Of a DNA stretch of 64,000 nucleotides, positions 42,674 to 51,993 are shown piece by piece (the first letter of the stretch is position 1; every line of letters begins with the position of its first letter). The position numbers and the translations under genes are program-made. The notes below the pieces were generated by a model. That model had not been told where the DNA came from. It did no database searches and saw only the letters and a program-made list of their open reading frames with translations. Where the stretch lies: NCBI RefSeq assembly GCF_003086895.1, contig NZ_CP026004.1, positions 1,089,663 through 1,153,662 on the forward strand, given 5' to 3'. Source of the stretch: Stenotrophomonas sp. ESTM1D_MKCIP4_1. Lineage in GTDB: Bacteria > Pseudomonadota > Gammaproteobacteria > Xanthomonadales > Xanthomonadaceae.

Positions 42674-44388
42674 TGCGTGGTGTGTTGGCTGTTGCGGTTT
42701 CCCTTGCCCTGTTCGCTGGCCACGCCGTGGCCGCGCCGCGCCCGGACTATGTCGGCACCACCGAGCCGTTCGCCAGCGATGCGGTGTACTTCGTGGTCAC
42801 CGACCGTTTCGTCAACGGCGATCCGTCCAACGATCACCGCGACCAGGGCGGCAAGCACCGCACGTTCGATATTCCGGTGCCGTGCCCGGACAAGGTCGAT
42901 GGCAATATCGGCTACCTCGGCGGCGATTTCCGCGGCGTGCTGGACAACGCGCAGTACATCCGCGACCTTGGCTTCGGTGCAGTGTGGATCACGCCCATCG
43001 TCGACAACCCGGACGAGGCGTTCACCGGCAGCAAGCCGATCAGCTGCACCAGTACGCTGACCGACCGCGGCAAGACCGGTTACCACGGCTACTGGGGCAT
43101 CAACTTCTACACGATCGACGAACACCTGCCGAGCAAGGATCTGGATTTCGCCGGCCTCAACAAGGGCCTGCACGCAGCCGGCCTGAAGGTGGTGCTGGAC
43201 ATCGTCGGCAACCACGGTTCGCCTGCCTGGACCATGCCCACGCGGCAGCCCCAGTTCGGCCAGATCTTCGACAAGGACGGCAGGCTCATCGCCGACCACC
43301 AGAACCTGCCGCCGCAGAAGCTGGACCCGCAGCACAACCCGCTGCACGCGTTCTACAACAACATCGGCCCGGTCGACAGCAAGGACGGCTCCATCTTCGA
43401 TGGCAACCTGGCCGAGCTGTCCGACTTCAACCAGAACAACCCGGCAGTGATGGATTACCTGGTGGGCGCTTACCTGCAGTGGACCGCGCAGGGCGTGGAC
43501 GCACTGCGCATCGACACCATCGGCTGGCTGCCGCACCCGTGGTGGCATGAATTCGTCAACCGCATCCGTGCCGAGCACCCTGGCATGTTCATGTTCGGCG
43601 AGGCCTTCGACTACAACGCCGCCAGCATCGCCGAACACACCTGGCCCGCCAATGCCAATGTGAGCGTGCTCGATTTCCCGCTGCGCGGCGCACTGGAACA
43701 GACGTTCGGCACGGCCGGCAAGGGCTTTGAAACGCTGGCCGAACCGCTGCACCTCACCGGTGGCCCGTACGCCAACCCGTACGAGCTGATGAGCTTCTAC
43801 GACAACCACGACATGCCGCGCCTGCAGGCCAGCGACAACGGCTTCATCGACGCGCACAACTGGCTGTTCACTGCGCGCGGCATCCCGGTGGTCTATTACG
43901 GGTCGGAAACCGGCTTCATGCGCGGCCGTGCCGAGCATGCTGGCAACCGCGCCTATTTCGGCCAGCAGCGCGTGGATGACGCACCGCAGAGCCCGATCTT
44001 CGCGCCGCTGCAGCGCATCGCCAAGCTGCGCGAAGCCACCCCGGCCCTGCAGCGTGGCCTGCAGGTGAACGAGCGCCTGCAGGGCGATGAAGCGGTGTTC
44101 TTCCGCGTGCTGCAGCACGGCGACGTGGCACAGACCGCGCTGGTGCTGCTGAACAAGGGCGAAGCCGCCCGTGGTTTCGAGGTCGATCGTTATCTGCAGG
44201 CCGGTACCTGGCGCGATGCACTGGACGGTGGCGAACTGAAGGTGAAGCGCTCGCTGAAGGTAGAGGTGCCGGCGCACGGGGTGAAGGTCTACGTGCTGGA
44301 TGCCCCGGTGCAGCAGTCCGCGCTGCAGGCCGAACTGGACAAGGCCATGACCGACCAGCAGGCGCGGGACCAACGATTGAAGCGGTAG
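42673..44388 (+). CDS. exported GH13 alpha-amylase / cyclomaltodextrin-glucanotransferase-like enzyme
   Basis: 571 residues from ATG 42673. The signal peptide ends HAVAAP. The GH13 barrel is complete: nucleophile Asp281 in ALRIDTIGW, acid/base Glu310 in MFGEAFDYN and transition-state Asp380 in YDNHDMPRL. DAVYFVVTDRFVNGDPSND is the CGTase/cyclodextrinase-like opening. It lacks C-terminal starch-binding domains, so it is more likely a periplasmic amylase than a true CGTase. The stop TAG (44386-44388) is part of the GTAG head of the following palindrome. Confidence 0.92.
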   Translation: MRGVLAVAVSLALFAGHAVAAPRPDYVGTTEPFASDAVYFVVTDRFVNGDPSNDHRDQGGKHRTFDIPVPCPDKVDGNIGYLGGDFRGVLDNAQYIRDLGFGAVWITPIVDNPDEAFTGSKPISCTSTLTDRGKTGYHGYWGINFYTIDEHLPSKDLDFAGLNKGLHAAGLKVVLDIVGNHGSPAWTMPTRQPQFGQIFDKDGRLIADHQNLPPQKLDPQHNPLHAFYNNIGPVDSKDGSIFDGNLAELSDFNQNNPAVMDYLVGAYLQWTAQGVDALRIDTIGWLPHPWWHEFVNRIRAEHPGMFMFGEAFDYNAASIAEHTWPANANVSVLDFPLRGALEQTFGTAGKGFETLAEPLHLTGGPYANPYELMSFYDNHDMPRLQASDNGFIDAHNWLFTARGIPVVYYGSETGFMRGRAEHAGNRAYFGQQRVDDAPQSPIFAPLQRIAKLREATPALQRGLQVNERLQGDEAVFFRVLQHGDVAQTALVLLNKGEAARGFEVDRYLQAGTWRDALDGGELKVKRSLKVEVPAHGVKVYVLDAPVQQSALQAELDKAMTDQQARDQRLKR

Positions 44389-44455
44389 TGCCGGCTGCTG
44401 GCCGGCAGCCCCGCATGGATGGCATATTCAGGTGCCGGCCAGGAGCCGGCACTAC
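44385..44455. repeat. GTAG palindrome pair, supplies amylase stop
   Basis: GTAGTGCCGGCTGCTGGCCG ... GGTGCCGGCCAGGAGCCGGC-ACTAC. The stems differ from the GGCCGCTGGCC type by matched changes. Its head overlaps the amylase stop codon. Confidence 0.9.
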
Positions 44456-44482
44456 GCCACGACGACAAGGATGGCCTGAACG

Positions 44483-44872
44483 ATGCGACGTCTGCTGGTT
44501 TCGATGGGCGGTGGTGCGGTCACCGGTGCCCTGATCGCGGTAGTGACCTTCCCGTGGCTGGCCCGCACCGCCGCCATCGCCATGCCGCGAAGCTTCAATC
44601 TTTATCTATGGGATGCCGTGGTGGTGTTCGGCCTCGGCGCCAGCCTGGTGGCGTTGCCGCTGATGCTGCTGGGCCTGCGCCTGACCCGGGTACGTGGCGC
44701 CGATGTGGCGACCCTGCTGGTGTCGGCGCTGCTCCCGCTGGTGGTCGCCCTGAAGGTGATGGACGCGCTGCAGGCCGGTAGCAGCGTGCTGCTGGCATGG
44801 GCCGTGGGCATGCTGCTGGCTGCGCTGGTGCACAGTGTCTGGCGGAAGGCCGCTCCCCGCACAACAGCGTGA
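44483..44872 (+). CDS. small integral membrane protein, unknown function
   Basis: 129 residues. Four hydrophobic segments at about 10-30, 42-66, 73-92 and 100-118 (GAVTGALIAVVTFPWL, DAVVVFGLGASLVALPLMLL, TLLVSALLPLVVALKV, LLAWAVGMLLAALVHS). No motif or family was recognised. Flanked by GTAG doublets on both sides, so probably transcribed alone. Confidence 0.78.
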   Translation: MRRLLVSMGGGAVTGALIAVVTFPWLARTAAIAMPRSFNLYLWDAVVVFGLGASLVALPLMLLGLRLTRVRGADVATLLVSALLPLVVALKVMDALQAGSSVLLAWAVGMLLAALVHSVWRKAAPRTTA

Positions 44873-44900
44873 CGTCCGGTCGTCCGCATCCTTAAGTCCG

Positions 44901-44962
44901 GTAGTGCCGGCCGCTGGCCGGCAACCCGGTTCCTTGGCATGCCGGCCAGCGGCCGGCACCAC
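44901..44962. repeat. GTAG palindrome pair (SMAG/REPIN type), one head mutated
   Basis: GTAGTGCCGGCCGCTGGCC ... GGCCAGCGGCCGGCACCAC; the right head reads CCAC instead of CTAC. It lies between two genes on the same strand. Confidence 0.9.
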
Positions 44963-45015
44963 CGGGCGGGACCGCATCCGGCACAATAGGGCCCCCCGAA
45001 ACCAGCCGTAACGCC

Positions 45016-45402
45016 ATGACCGACCTCGCCCCGCAGACCCCGATCGAAACCCTGCTGAAGGCCGCCATGGATGGAGCCGTGCCGATCCGCGCCTTCATGG
45101 AGGCGTTCGTGGCGTCCGAGGTGGTGCTGCTGACCGGCAGCCTGGTCACCCCCGACGGCAGCGGTTTCGACCCGTTGCTGTTCGACAAGCAAGGCACCCT
45201 GCACGTGGCCGTGTTCACCGATCCCGCTCGGGTTGGCATCCACGCCCAGCAGGCCCCGCACCAGATCCGCTGGCTGATGCTGGACGTGCTGCGCCGCGTG
45301 CCCGGCGGCTACGGTGTAGTGGTCAACCCCGGCACGACGCTGGGCTTCGAAATTTCCGCCAGCGGCGTGGGCGAGATCCTGAAGGATTTCGCGCAGAGGT
45401 GA
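45016..45402 (+). CDS. SseB N-terminal domain family protein
   Basis: 128 residues. FDPLLFDKQGTLHVAVFTDPARV and GYGVVVNPGTTLGFEISASGVGEILKDF are the two conserved blocks of the SseB domain found in Salmonella SseB-related stand-alone proteins. No signal peptide. Its cellular role is not established in this lineage. It ends 5 bp before a perfect GTAG palindrome that faces the convergent ABC-peptidase gene. Confidence 0.85.
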   Translation: MTDLAPQTPIETLLKAAMDGAVPIRAFMEAFVASEVVLLTGSLVTPDGSGFDPLLFDKQGTLHVAVFTDPARVGIHAQQAPHQIRWLMLDVLRRVPGGYGVVVNPGTTLGFEISASGVGEILKDFAQR

Positions 45403-45407
45403 CGCAT

Positions 45408-45436
45408 CTGTAGAGTCGAGCAAGCTCGACTCTACA
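45408..45436. repeat. perfect GTAG dyad, CTGTAGAGTCGAGC type
   Basis: CTGTAGAGTCGAG, loop CAA/CAAG, then CTCGACTCTACAG: 13-bp uninterrupted arms. Here two GTAG heads share one stem pair. It lies between the convergent SseB and ABC permease-peptidase genes and may serve as transcript end for both. Confidence 0.85.
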
Positions 45437-45490
45437 GACGTGGAAGGACGGGAGGGGAGGTGCCGGCCGGCGCCGGCACCTCCGCCGGCA

Positions 45491-48400
45491 TCACATCGAC
45501 ACCTTCTTCCGGTTGTCACCGCTGACGCGGTCGATCAGCTTGTTGTACGGATCGAACCCGGCTTCGTCCGGCTTGCTGTCCACCGTCACCGTGATGGTGG
45601 GTTGGGCGGTCGTGACATGGTGGCGTTGCAGGTACAGCACCTTCTGGTCACGTTCCTTGCCCGATGGCCCGTTGGCGAAGACGCCGATCTCAATCCAGTC
45701 ATCCATGCTGCCGTTGCTCTCCTCGCCCTTGCCGTCGGCGTACTGCTTGGCGGCGTGCAGGACCAGCGTCACGTCGTAACGGCCGTCGTTGCGCTTGCGG
45801 GCGCTGGCGGAGATCACGCGGTTGTCGTAGAAGCTGATCTTCTCGAACAGATCGGTGACCAGCTGCTGGCGATCGGCCGGCGTTTCGGCGCGGATGTACT
45901 CGAGCAGTTCGCGTGAGGTGGTGTACGGCGGCTGCTGGTAGCCCTTGTCCTGCAGGAAGCGTTTCAACGCACGGTTCAGCGCCTGTTCGCCGATTTCCTC
46001 GCGTAGCCGGTAGAACACCAGCGAACCCTTTTCGTAGTGGATGTACTGCTGGTTCTCCACGCGTTCCAGCGGCAGTTCCTCGATGGCCTCGCCGCCGCGC
46101 CCCGACAGGTATCCATCCAGTTCGCGCTTGAGGAACTGGCGCATGTGCTGGCGACCATACTCCTGCTCCATCACCATCAGCGCCGAGTACTGCGACAGCG
46201 ACTCGGACAGCACCGTTGCGCCCTGTACGTTGGCACCGATCACCTGGTGTGCCCACCACTGGTGGGCGACCTCGTGGGCGGTCACGTAGAACACGTAGTC
46301 CACCTTGTCCGGATCGCGCAGGTCAGCGATGAAACCGATGGCTTCGGAATAGGGGATGGTGTTGGCGAAGGACTGCGCGAAGCGGGCATAGCCAGGGAAC
46401 TCGATGATGCGTACCTGGCGATGCTGGTAGGGCGTGAAGTTCGCTTCGTAGTAGGCCAGCGACTTCTGCACCGCTTCGATCATCCGGTCCACGTTGTAGC
46501 CGTGCGCCGGGTCGAAGTAGACCTCGATCGGGATGTCCTTGTACGTCGCCTTGCGTACCTCCCAGCGTGCCGACAGGTAGGCATAGAAGTTCAGCATCGG
46601 CCGGTCCATGGCATAGCTGAAGCAGCGACGGCCATTGACCGTGGTTTCGTGCCGCAGGTAGCCCGGCGCCAGTGCGACCTGGTCCGGTGCGGTGCAGACC
46701 GTGGTGCGGAAGTCCAGCCAGTCGGCATCGTCGGAGACGTAGGTGTTGGCCCGCGCCGCTTCGTCCTCCAGCTTCGGCATGCGGGTCGGTTCGCCCAGGC
46801 CACGCTTGCGCCGTTCGTTGCGGTCGCTGATCTCGACGCGTTCGTTGTAGCCAAAGGAAGGCAATGCGCGGCTGTTGATGAAGGTGCCGTTGTCCACGAT
46901 GTTGCTCGGTGCTTGGCCGGCGGTGATGCCGCTGGGCTTCTGCACCACCCGGAAATGCACGCTGCGGCTTTCACCCGGTTGCAGCGGCGTCTGCAGGCGG
47001 TAGATGCGGTAGCCGAGATCGGCGTCATGCATCGACAGCGTCTGCCCACCCAGGTCGACCGCAAGCAGCTGCTTGTCATCCCCCATCGAGACGTGCACTT
47101 CATGGATCGGCACGGCGTGGGTGTTGCGCACCGTCCAGTTCGCGTCGATCACCATGGACTGCGATTCCGGGAACAGGTCCACGCGGTTGTCCACGGCCAC
47201 GATGCGCGGCTGCGGCAGGCTGCGGTACTTCGACAGCTCGCGTTCGTAACGGGCCTGCAGATCCAGCTGCTGGTCCGGTGAGAGGAACTCGTTGCGGATG
47301 TTGGTGTTCCAGTACAGCCAGCCGCCCACCGCGACGAACGCCAGTGCAGCCACGGCCGCGAAGGCGCCGGTCGGGCCCCGCAGGCGGCGGCCTGCCAGGG
47401 CCAGGCGCTGGCGCAGGCCCTGGCTGACGCCGCGTACCCAGAACGCCGAGGCCAGGCACATCAACGCGAGCAGGAACAGCACCCAGTAGCCCTGGAACGC
47501 CAGCTGTCCGGTCAGGAAGTGGCCATAGCCGTTCATGTCCGAATAGGGGGCATTCGGCCAGCTGCCGAAGTTGTAGAGGTTCTGCGTGTAGTCGAGCATG
47601 CCCAGCACGCCCTGGCCGATCATCACCACGATCAGCAGTGCATAGCCGACGAACTTGTTGTTGGTAAGGACCTGCAGCACCAGTGCCAGGCCCCCCATCA
47701 GGATGTAGACCACCGAATCCAGCGCCAGGCTGCGCAGGTACAGCAGCGGCTCCAGGTGGGTGTAGCCCTTGGCCAGCTGCACGCCCATCGCGGCGAGCGC
47801 GCCAGCCGCCTGGAAGCAGGCGATCACCGCCAGCAGCGCCGTGAACTTGGCCAGCAGCGGTACCCAGTTCGGCACGGGCATGGCATCGGTCACTTCATTG
47901 ATGCGGGCGCTGCGTTCCTTCCAGACCAGTTCGCCGGCAAAGAACAGCACGATGATCACCAGCAGCCAGCTGAAGGCCCCCTGCAGGGCCATGATCATCT
48001 GCGAGGTGACCGGCCAGATGGAGGTGCCGTACAGCGTTTGCCGGAACAGTGCGCTTGGCAGGAAGTTGGCCAGGCCCAGCACCAGCAATACGATGAACGG
48101 CACGCTGCGCAGCACGCCGCGTGTGTCGAAGCGGACCTGGCGCAGGAACTGCTGCCATGCCGTTCCAGCGTTGAACGCCGGTACCACGCGCGGCAGTGCT
48201 GCGCGGGTAGGCCGGGCGGCAGCCGCATCGGCAGCCGGCGACGCATGCGTGCGGCCCCAGCGGCGGCGTCCGCTGCCACTGCGCTCGGTGCGGAACAACG
48301 CGAAGGTGGCGGCGAACAGCGCTGCTGCCACGCCCAGCCACAGGGCGCGGTTGGCCAGCAGATAACCGGCCAGTTCGGGAATGCCGCTGTTGCGTTCGGC

Positions 48401-49075
48401 CGTGGACCAGTAGCGGATGGTACGGCCCAGCGCACGCATGCCCAACGGTTCGCTCAGCACGGCAATCCAGGTGTTGTCGATGTCACGCAGCAGCGCCGCG
48501 CTGGCACCGTACAGCACCAGGTAGGCGACCAGGCCAATGTACACCCAGAGAATCGAGCGGGTCAGTGCCGCCAGCAGCGACAGCAGTGCGGTGGTGAACA
48601 GCAGGTTGGGAATGACGAAGATCGCGAAGGTCCACGCGAAGCCACGCCAGCTGACAGGGCCCATGCGTTCGGGATCGACCCACGGCATGAACGGTGCCAG
48701 CCACAGGCCGAGCGCGATCACGACGTAGACCAGCAGGCCCGCTGCCAGCGCTGCGGCGATGCGCCCGGCCAGGTAGTCGCGACGTTTCACCGGGCTGGCG
48801 AAGATCAGTTCGGCGGTGCCCAGCTCGAAGTCACGCAGCAACGCGTTGCTGACGAACAGCGCGTTGACCAGCATTCCGAGCAGGGTGAAGATGCCCAGCA
48901 TCTGCGCGATCACTGTCGGCGCATTGCTGTGCACGTTGCCGCTGCCACCACCAATCTGTACTGCATCGCTGGAGGCGGCGGCGAAGGCGAGCAGGGCGAA
49001 CAGCCCGGCCAGCAGCCACAGCAGCGGAGAACGCAGCTGCTCGCGCAGCTCGAACCGGAAGAAATTGAGGATCAT
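45491..49075 (-). CDS. ABC transporter permease fused to M1 aminopeptidase
   Basis: 1194 residues. The N-terminal half (about 1-620) has some twelve membrane helices in two ABC-2-type permease sets (starting MILNFFRFELREQLRSPLLW, and again VRFDTRGVLRSVPFIVLLVL). The rest, after a linker from about 640, is a gluzincin: HEVAHQWW with zinc ligands His934 and His938, catalytic Glu935, and Glu958 in LSESLSQY. The peptidase part would face the periplasm or cytoplasm depending on helix count. It pairs with the ATPase gene 12 bp upstream. The substrate of either half is unknown. Confidence 0.92.
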   Translation of the reverse strand: MILNFFRFELREQLRSPLLWLLAGLFALLAFAAASSDAVQIGGGSGNVHSNAPTVIAQMLGIFTLLGMLVNALFVSNALLRDFELGTAELIFASPVKRRDYLAGRIAAALAAGLLVYVVIALGLWLAPFMPWVDPERMGPVSWRGFAWTFAIFVIPNLLFTTALLSLLAALTRSILWVYIGLVAYLVLYGASAALLRDIDNTWIAVLSEPLGMRALGRTIRYWSTAERNSGIPELAGYLLANRALWLGVAAALFAATFALFRTERSGSGRRRWGRTHASPAADAAAARPTRAALPRVVPAFNAGTAWQQFLRQVRFDTRGVLRSVPFIVLLVLGLANFLPSALFRQTLYGTSIWPVTSQMIMALQGAFSWLLVIIVLFFAGELVWKERSARINEVTDAMPVPNWVPLLAKFTALLAVIACFQAAGALAAMGVQLAKGYTHLEPLLYLRSLALDSVVYILMGGLALVLQVLTNNKFVGYALLIVVMIGQGVLGMLDYTQNLYNFGSWPNAPYSDMNGYGHFLTGQLAFQGYWVLFLLALMCLASAFWVRGVSQGLRQRLALAGRRLRGPTGAFAAVAALAFVAVGGWLYWNTNIRNEFLSPDQQLDLQARYERELSKYRSLPQPRIVAVDNRVDLFPESQSMVIDANWTVRNTHAVPIHEVHVSMGDDKQLLAVDLGGQTLSMHDADLGYRIYRLQTPLQPGESRSVHFRVVQKPSGITAGQAPSNIVDNGTFINSRALPSFGYNERVEISDRNERRKRGLGEPTRMPKLEDEAARANTYVSDDADWLDFRTTVCTAPDQVALAPGYLRHETTVNGRRCFSYAMDRPMLNFYAYLSARWEVRKATYKDIPIEVYFDPAHGYNVDRMIEAVQKSLAYYEANFTPYQHRQVRIIEFPGYARFAQSFANTIPYSEAIGFIADLRDPDKVDYVFYVTAHEVAHQWWAHQVIGANVQGATVLSESLSQYSALMVMEQEYGRQHMRQFLKRELDGYLSGRGGEAIEELPLERVENQQYIHYEKGSLVFYRLREEIGEQALNRALKRFLQDKGYQQPPYTTSRELLEYIRAETPADRQQLVTDLFEKISFYDNRVISASARKRNDGRYDVTLVLHAAKQYADGKGEESNGSMDDWIEIGVFANGPSGKERDQKVLYLQRHHVTTAQPTITVTVDSKPDEAGFDPYNKLIDRVSGDNRKKVSM

Positions 49076-49087
49076 GGCGTGCTCCGC

Positions 49088-49990
49088 TCAGGCTGCCGCG
49101 CGGGCACACGCCTGCAGGCGCAGGCGCTGGAAGTAGACGTCCTCGAGATCGGGAGCCACAGCGTGGAAGCCATCGCCTGGATCACTGGCACTGTGGATAT
49201 GGATGACCGGGCGGCCACCGACCAGGCGCGTGGACAGCACCACGTAGCGTGCCTCATGGTCGGCCAGTTCGGACGGGTCGACCTGCTTGCGCCAGACCTG
49301 CTGCTGCAGGGCATCGATGGCATCGGCAGGACGGCCGGTCAGCAGCACCTGGCCGTTGTTCATGATGGCCATGCTCGGGCACAGGTCGGTCACGTCCTCC
49401 ACGATATGGGTGGACAGGATCACCGCGACGTTCTCGCCGATGGCGGCCAGCAGATTGAGGAAGCGGTTGCGCTCCTCGGGGTCGAGGCCGGCGGTGGGTT
49501 CATCGACGATGACCAGGCGCGGATCGCCAAGCAGGGCCTGGGCGATGCCGAAGCGCTGGCGCATGCCGCCGGAATAGGTGCCCAGCTTGCGCTTGCGCGC
49601 GTCCCACAGATTCACCTGCTGCAGCAGGCCGTCCACCACTTCGCGGCGCTGCGCGCGCTGGGTCAGGCCCTTGAGCACGGCGAAGTGCTCCAGCAGGTCG
49701 AGCGCACTGACCTTGGGGTAGACGCCGAAATCCTGCGGCAGGTAGCCCAGCCGGCGGCGCACGGCGTCCTTGTCGCGCAGCACGTCGATCGGTGATTCAC
49801 CGGGGATGGTCAGCACCGCGCTGCCGCTGTCGGCTTCCTGCAGCGTGGACAGGGTACGCATCAGCGAGGATTTGCCGGCGCCGTTGGGCCCGAGCAGGCC
49901 GAACATGCCGCGCGGGATATCCAGCGTGACCCCGTTCAACGCGTGGACGCCGTTGGCGTAGGTCTTGGAGAGCGAGTCGATCTGCAGCAT
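49088..49990 (-). CDS. ABC transporter ATP-binding protein
   Basis: 300 residues. Walker A GPNGAGKSS (about 34-42), Q-loop GYLPQDFGVYPKVSA, signature YSGGMRQRFGIAQ, Walker B RLVIVDEPTAGLDPEE and switch His in STHIVEDV. The C-terminal about 80 residues are a variable tail. It matches exporter-type (ABC-2) ATPases. It is the first gene of a two-gene unit with the permease-aminopeptidase. Confidence 0.94.
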   Translation of the reverse strand: MLQIDSLSKTYANGVHALNGVTLDIPRGMFGLLGPNGAGKSSLMRTLSTLQEADSGSAVLTIPGESPIDVLRDKDAVRRRLGYLPQDFGVYPKVSALDLLEHFAVLKGLTQRAQRREVVDGLLQQVNLWDARKRKLGTYSGGMRQRFGIAQALLGDPRLVIVDEPTAGLDPEERNRFLNLLAAIGENVAVILSTHIVEDVTDLCPSMAIMNNGQVLLTGRPADAIDALQQQVWRKQVDPSELADHEARYVVLSTRLVGGRPVIHIHSASDPGDGFHAVAPDLEDVYFQRLRLQACARAAA

Positions 49991-50143
49991 GCGGCGTACA
50001 CCTCTTCCCTGTGTGAATGGCCGTTTATCGCGCTGAACAGGCGTACGGTCAAACGCCGTTGGTCATGGTTACTGCCAGCGGCGCGGGGTTGGGGCATCAT
50101 CGGGCCCGAACCGGAGCCAAGCGCAGGGAGCAGGGAGCAGGAC

Positions 50144-50521
50144 GTGGGTGGCTATCTATTGCTGAAGGATGATTTCGAGGCGCGCATCCGCCTGCTGGCG
50201 CCTGGCGAGGGCGGCCGCCGCCAACCCGCGTATAACGGCATCCGCTGGGACTTTGCTTATGCCGATGCGTCGGGTGAGCTCGAGCTGTTCATGATCTTCC
50301 CTGAGTTCCTTGGCGAGGACAGCCAACCGCTGGCCCATGAAATCGCGCTGCCGGTCGGCCCGTGGCTGCGGGCGAGAATGCGGATCGTGAACCGGGAACT
50401 GCGGCAGACCCTGCACCGTGATCGGATCGGCGAGGGTGTCCGGTTTCATTGCCACGAAGGTCCACGCGCGGTCGCGGTGGGCGAGGTCACGCGGATTACC
50501 GGTCTGCACGAGACCTTGTAG
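50144..50521 (+). CDS. EF-Tu domain-III-like small protein, second copy
   Basis: 125 residues from GTG 50144, with AGGGAGCAGG upstream. [20 protein letters not shown], then [10 protein letters not shown], follows the EF-Tu domain III opening (fkAevyiLskeEGGRhtPffkgYrPQFYF), and the end has [13 protein letters not shown] as in the REGGRTVGAGVV strand. There is no GTPase domain. Same architecture as the protein at 3989-4315 but low identity. Function is unknown. The stop TAG (50519-50521) is provided by the GTAG head of the next palindrome. Confidence 0.72.
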   Translation: MGGYLLLKDDFEARIRLLAPGEGGRRQPAYNGIRWDFAYADASGELELFMIFPEFLGEDSQPLAHEIALPVGPWLRARMRIVNRELRQTLHRDRIGEGVRFHCHEGPRAVAVGEVTRITGLHETL

Positions 50522-50581
50522 AGCCGAGCCCATGCTCGGCTGCTTTGCCATTTTCTGTAGAGCCGAGCCCATGCTCGGCTG
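50518..50581. repeat. direct pair of GTAGAGCCGAGC elements
   Basis: GTAGAGCCGAGCCCATGCTC-GGC at 50518-50540 and again at 50557-50579, in the same orientation 39 bp apart. The first head supplies a stop codon. The pair ends 10 bp before the LacI-type gene stop. Confidence 0.92.
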
Positions 50582-50589
50582 TTCTGCCT

Positions 50590-51621
50590 TTACATCCGCA
50601 GCGACGACTCGCGCACTACCAGCTTCACCGGAATGCTCAGGCTTTCCACCGGCTGCCGGCCGATCAGCGCCAGCAGTTTCTCAACCAGCAGCTGGCCGGC
50701 CTGCTTGGTGTCCTGCTGCACCGTGGTCAGTGCCGGGGATACCGAGGCCGCCAGCGGAATATCGTCGAAGCCGGTGACCGCCACGTCCTGCGGCACGCGC
50801 AGGCCGGCCTCGCGCAGCGCCCGCATCGCGCCGATGGCGATCAGGTCGCTGGCCGCGCAGATTGCATCGATGCGTTCGCCGCGTGCCAGCAGGGCCTGGC
50901 AGGCCTCCTGGCCGGACGCCTCGGTGGTGATGGCATCGTGCTGCAGCGCCGGGTCGGCCGCCAGGCCGTGCGTACGCAGGGCCTCGACGTGGCCACGGTA
51001 GCGTTCCTCGAACTCCGGGTAATGGCTGGAGGCGTGGCCGAGGAACGCGATGCGACGGCAGCCCTGCTGCAGCAGGTGGGCGGTGATGTCATGCCCGCCC
51101 TGGAAGTTGTCGCTGCCGATCGACACGCCCGGCTGCCCGGGCAGCGCCGCGCCCCAGCGCACGAAATGCGTGCCCTGTTCAACCAGCCGCTGCAGCCGGT
51201 CGCGCGACTGGTGGTAGTCGCCATAGCCGAGCAGGATGATGCCGTCGGCCTTGTTGCTGTCCTCGTAATCGGCCTGCCAATCGGTCGAAAGCTGCTGGAA
51301 GGACACCAGCAGGTCCTGCCCGTGCAGCGCGCAGGCGCGGGTGATCGAGCCCAGCATCGAGTGGAAGAACGGGTTGATCAGCGAATCGTCATTGGTCGGG
51401 TCCTCGAAGAACAGCAGGGCCAGGGTGCCGGCATTGCGCAGGCGCAGGCTGGAAGCGTTCTTGTCGACCTTGTAGTTCAGCTCGCGGGCGATGCGCAGGA
51501 TGCGCTCGCGGGTCTCGGCGTTGACCATCGGGCTGCCGCGCAGGGCACGCGACACCGTGGGCTGGGAAACCCCGGCCAGGTGGGCGATGTCCAGGGACGT
51601 GGCTTTGCCTTTGATGGTCAT
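50590..51621 (-). CDS. LacI family transcriptional regulator 1 (candidate maltodextrin regulator)
   Basis: 343 residues from ATG 51621. The HTH is [20 protein letters not shown] at about 9-28, the hinge helix lies in [21 protein letters not shown], and a periplasmic-binding-like sensor domain follows ([42 protein letters not shown]). It is 6-13 kb from three TGAATACGTATGCA sites with no LacI gene closer, so it is a candidate for that regulon; this is inference. No copy of that site or of TGCAATCGATTGCA was found in its own upstream region. Confidence 0.92.
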   Translation of the reverse strand: MTIKGKATSLDIAHLAGVSQPTVSRALRGSPMVNAETRERILRIARELNYKVDKNASSLRLRNAGTLALLFFEDPTNDDSLINPFFHSMLGSITRACALHGQDLLVSFQQLSTDWQADYEDSNKADGIILLGYGDYHQSRDRLQRLVEQGTHFVRWGAALPGQPGVSIGSDNFQGGHDITAHLLQQGCRRIAFLGHASSHYPEFEERYRGHVEALRTHGLAADPALQHDAITTEASGQEACQALLARGERIDAICAASDLIAIGAMRALREAGLRVPQDVAVTGFDDIPLAASVSPALTTVQQDTKQAGQLLVEKLLALIGRQPVESLSIPVKLVVRESSLRM

Positions 51622-51993
51622 GTGCAGTGCGGGCGCGGGGACAGGCGGGCGATAGGGGATGATGCCACGGGTCGCAGGCGCTGGCCCCGACGATGTCCTG
51701 TCGGGAACGCCGACGGGACAATGATTGGCTGCGCCGCGACCTCGCGCGCGAGGGTGCAGGGGACGTGCGCGATTTCGTCTGCAACGGCCGTAGACCCAGG
51801 CCTGGCAAGGGATAGGGGCACTTTCCGGCCCGCAGCGGGGGCTTCCCTGACCGGGCGCCGGGCGGCGTGGATGATAAGATGGGCCATTCCTGAATTCCCC
51901 CACCTGCATCGGGGGCGGCCCCGGCCACTGCCTCCTGCCTGGAGGACGTGCTATCACTGGCGGTCTGCCCTCGGACAACGGACGAACACACCT
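51622..51993. other. divergent intergenic region between LacI regulator 1 and ssb
   Basis: 372 bp without a supported gene. No operator-like palindrome, GTAG element or family A repeat was seen, and no promoter could be placed with confidence. It must hold the ssb and LacI promoters. Confidence 0.5.

Noticed and set aside
50449..51993. N-terminal extension of the ssb frame through the LacI region
   Set aside because: SSB proteins start at MARGIN-like sequence (51994). The preceding part is antisense to LacI regulator 1.
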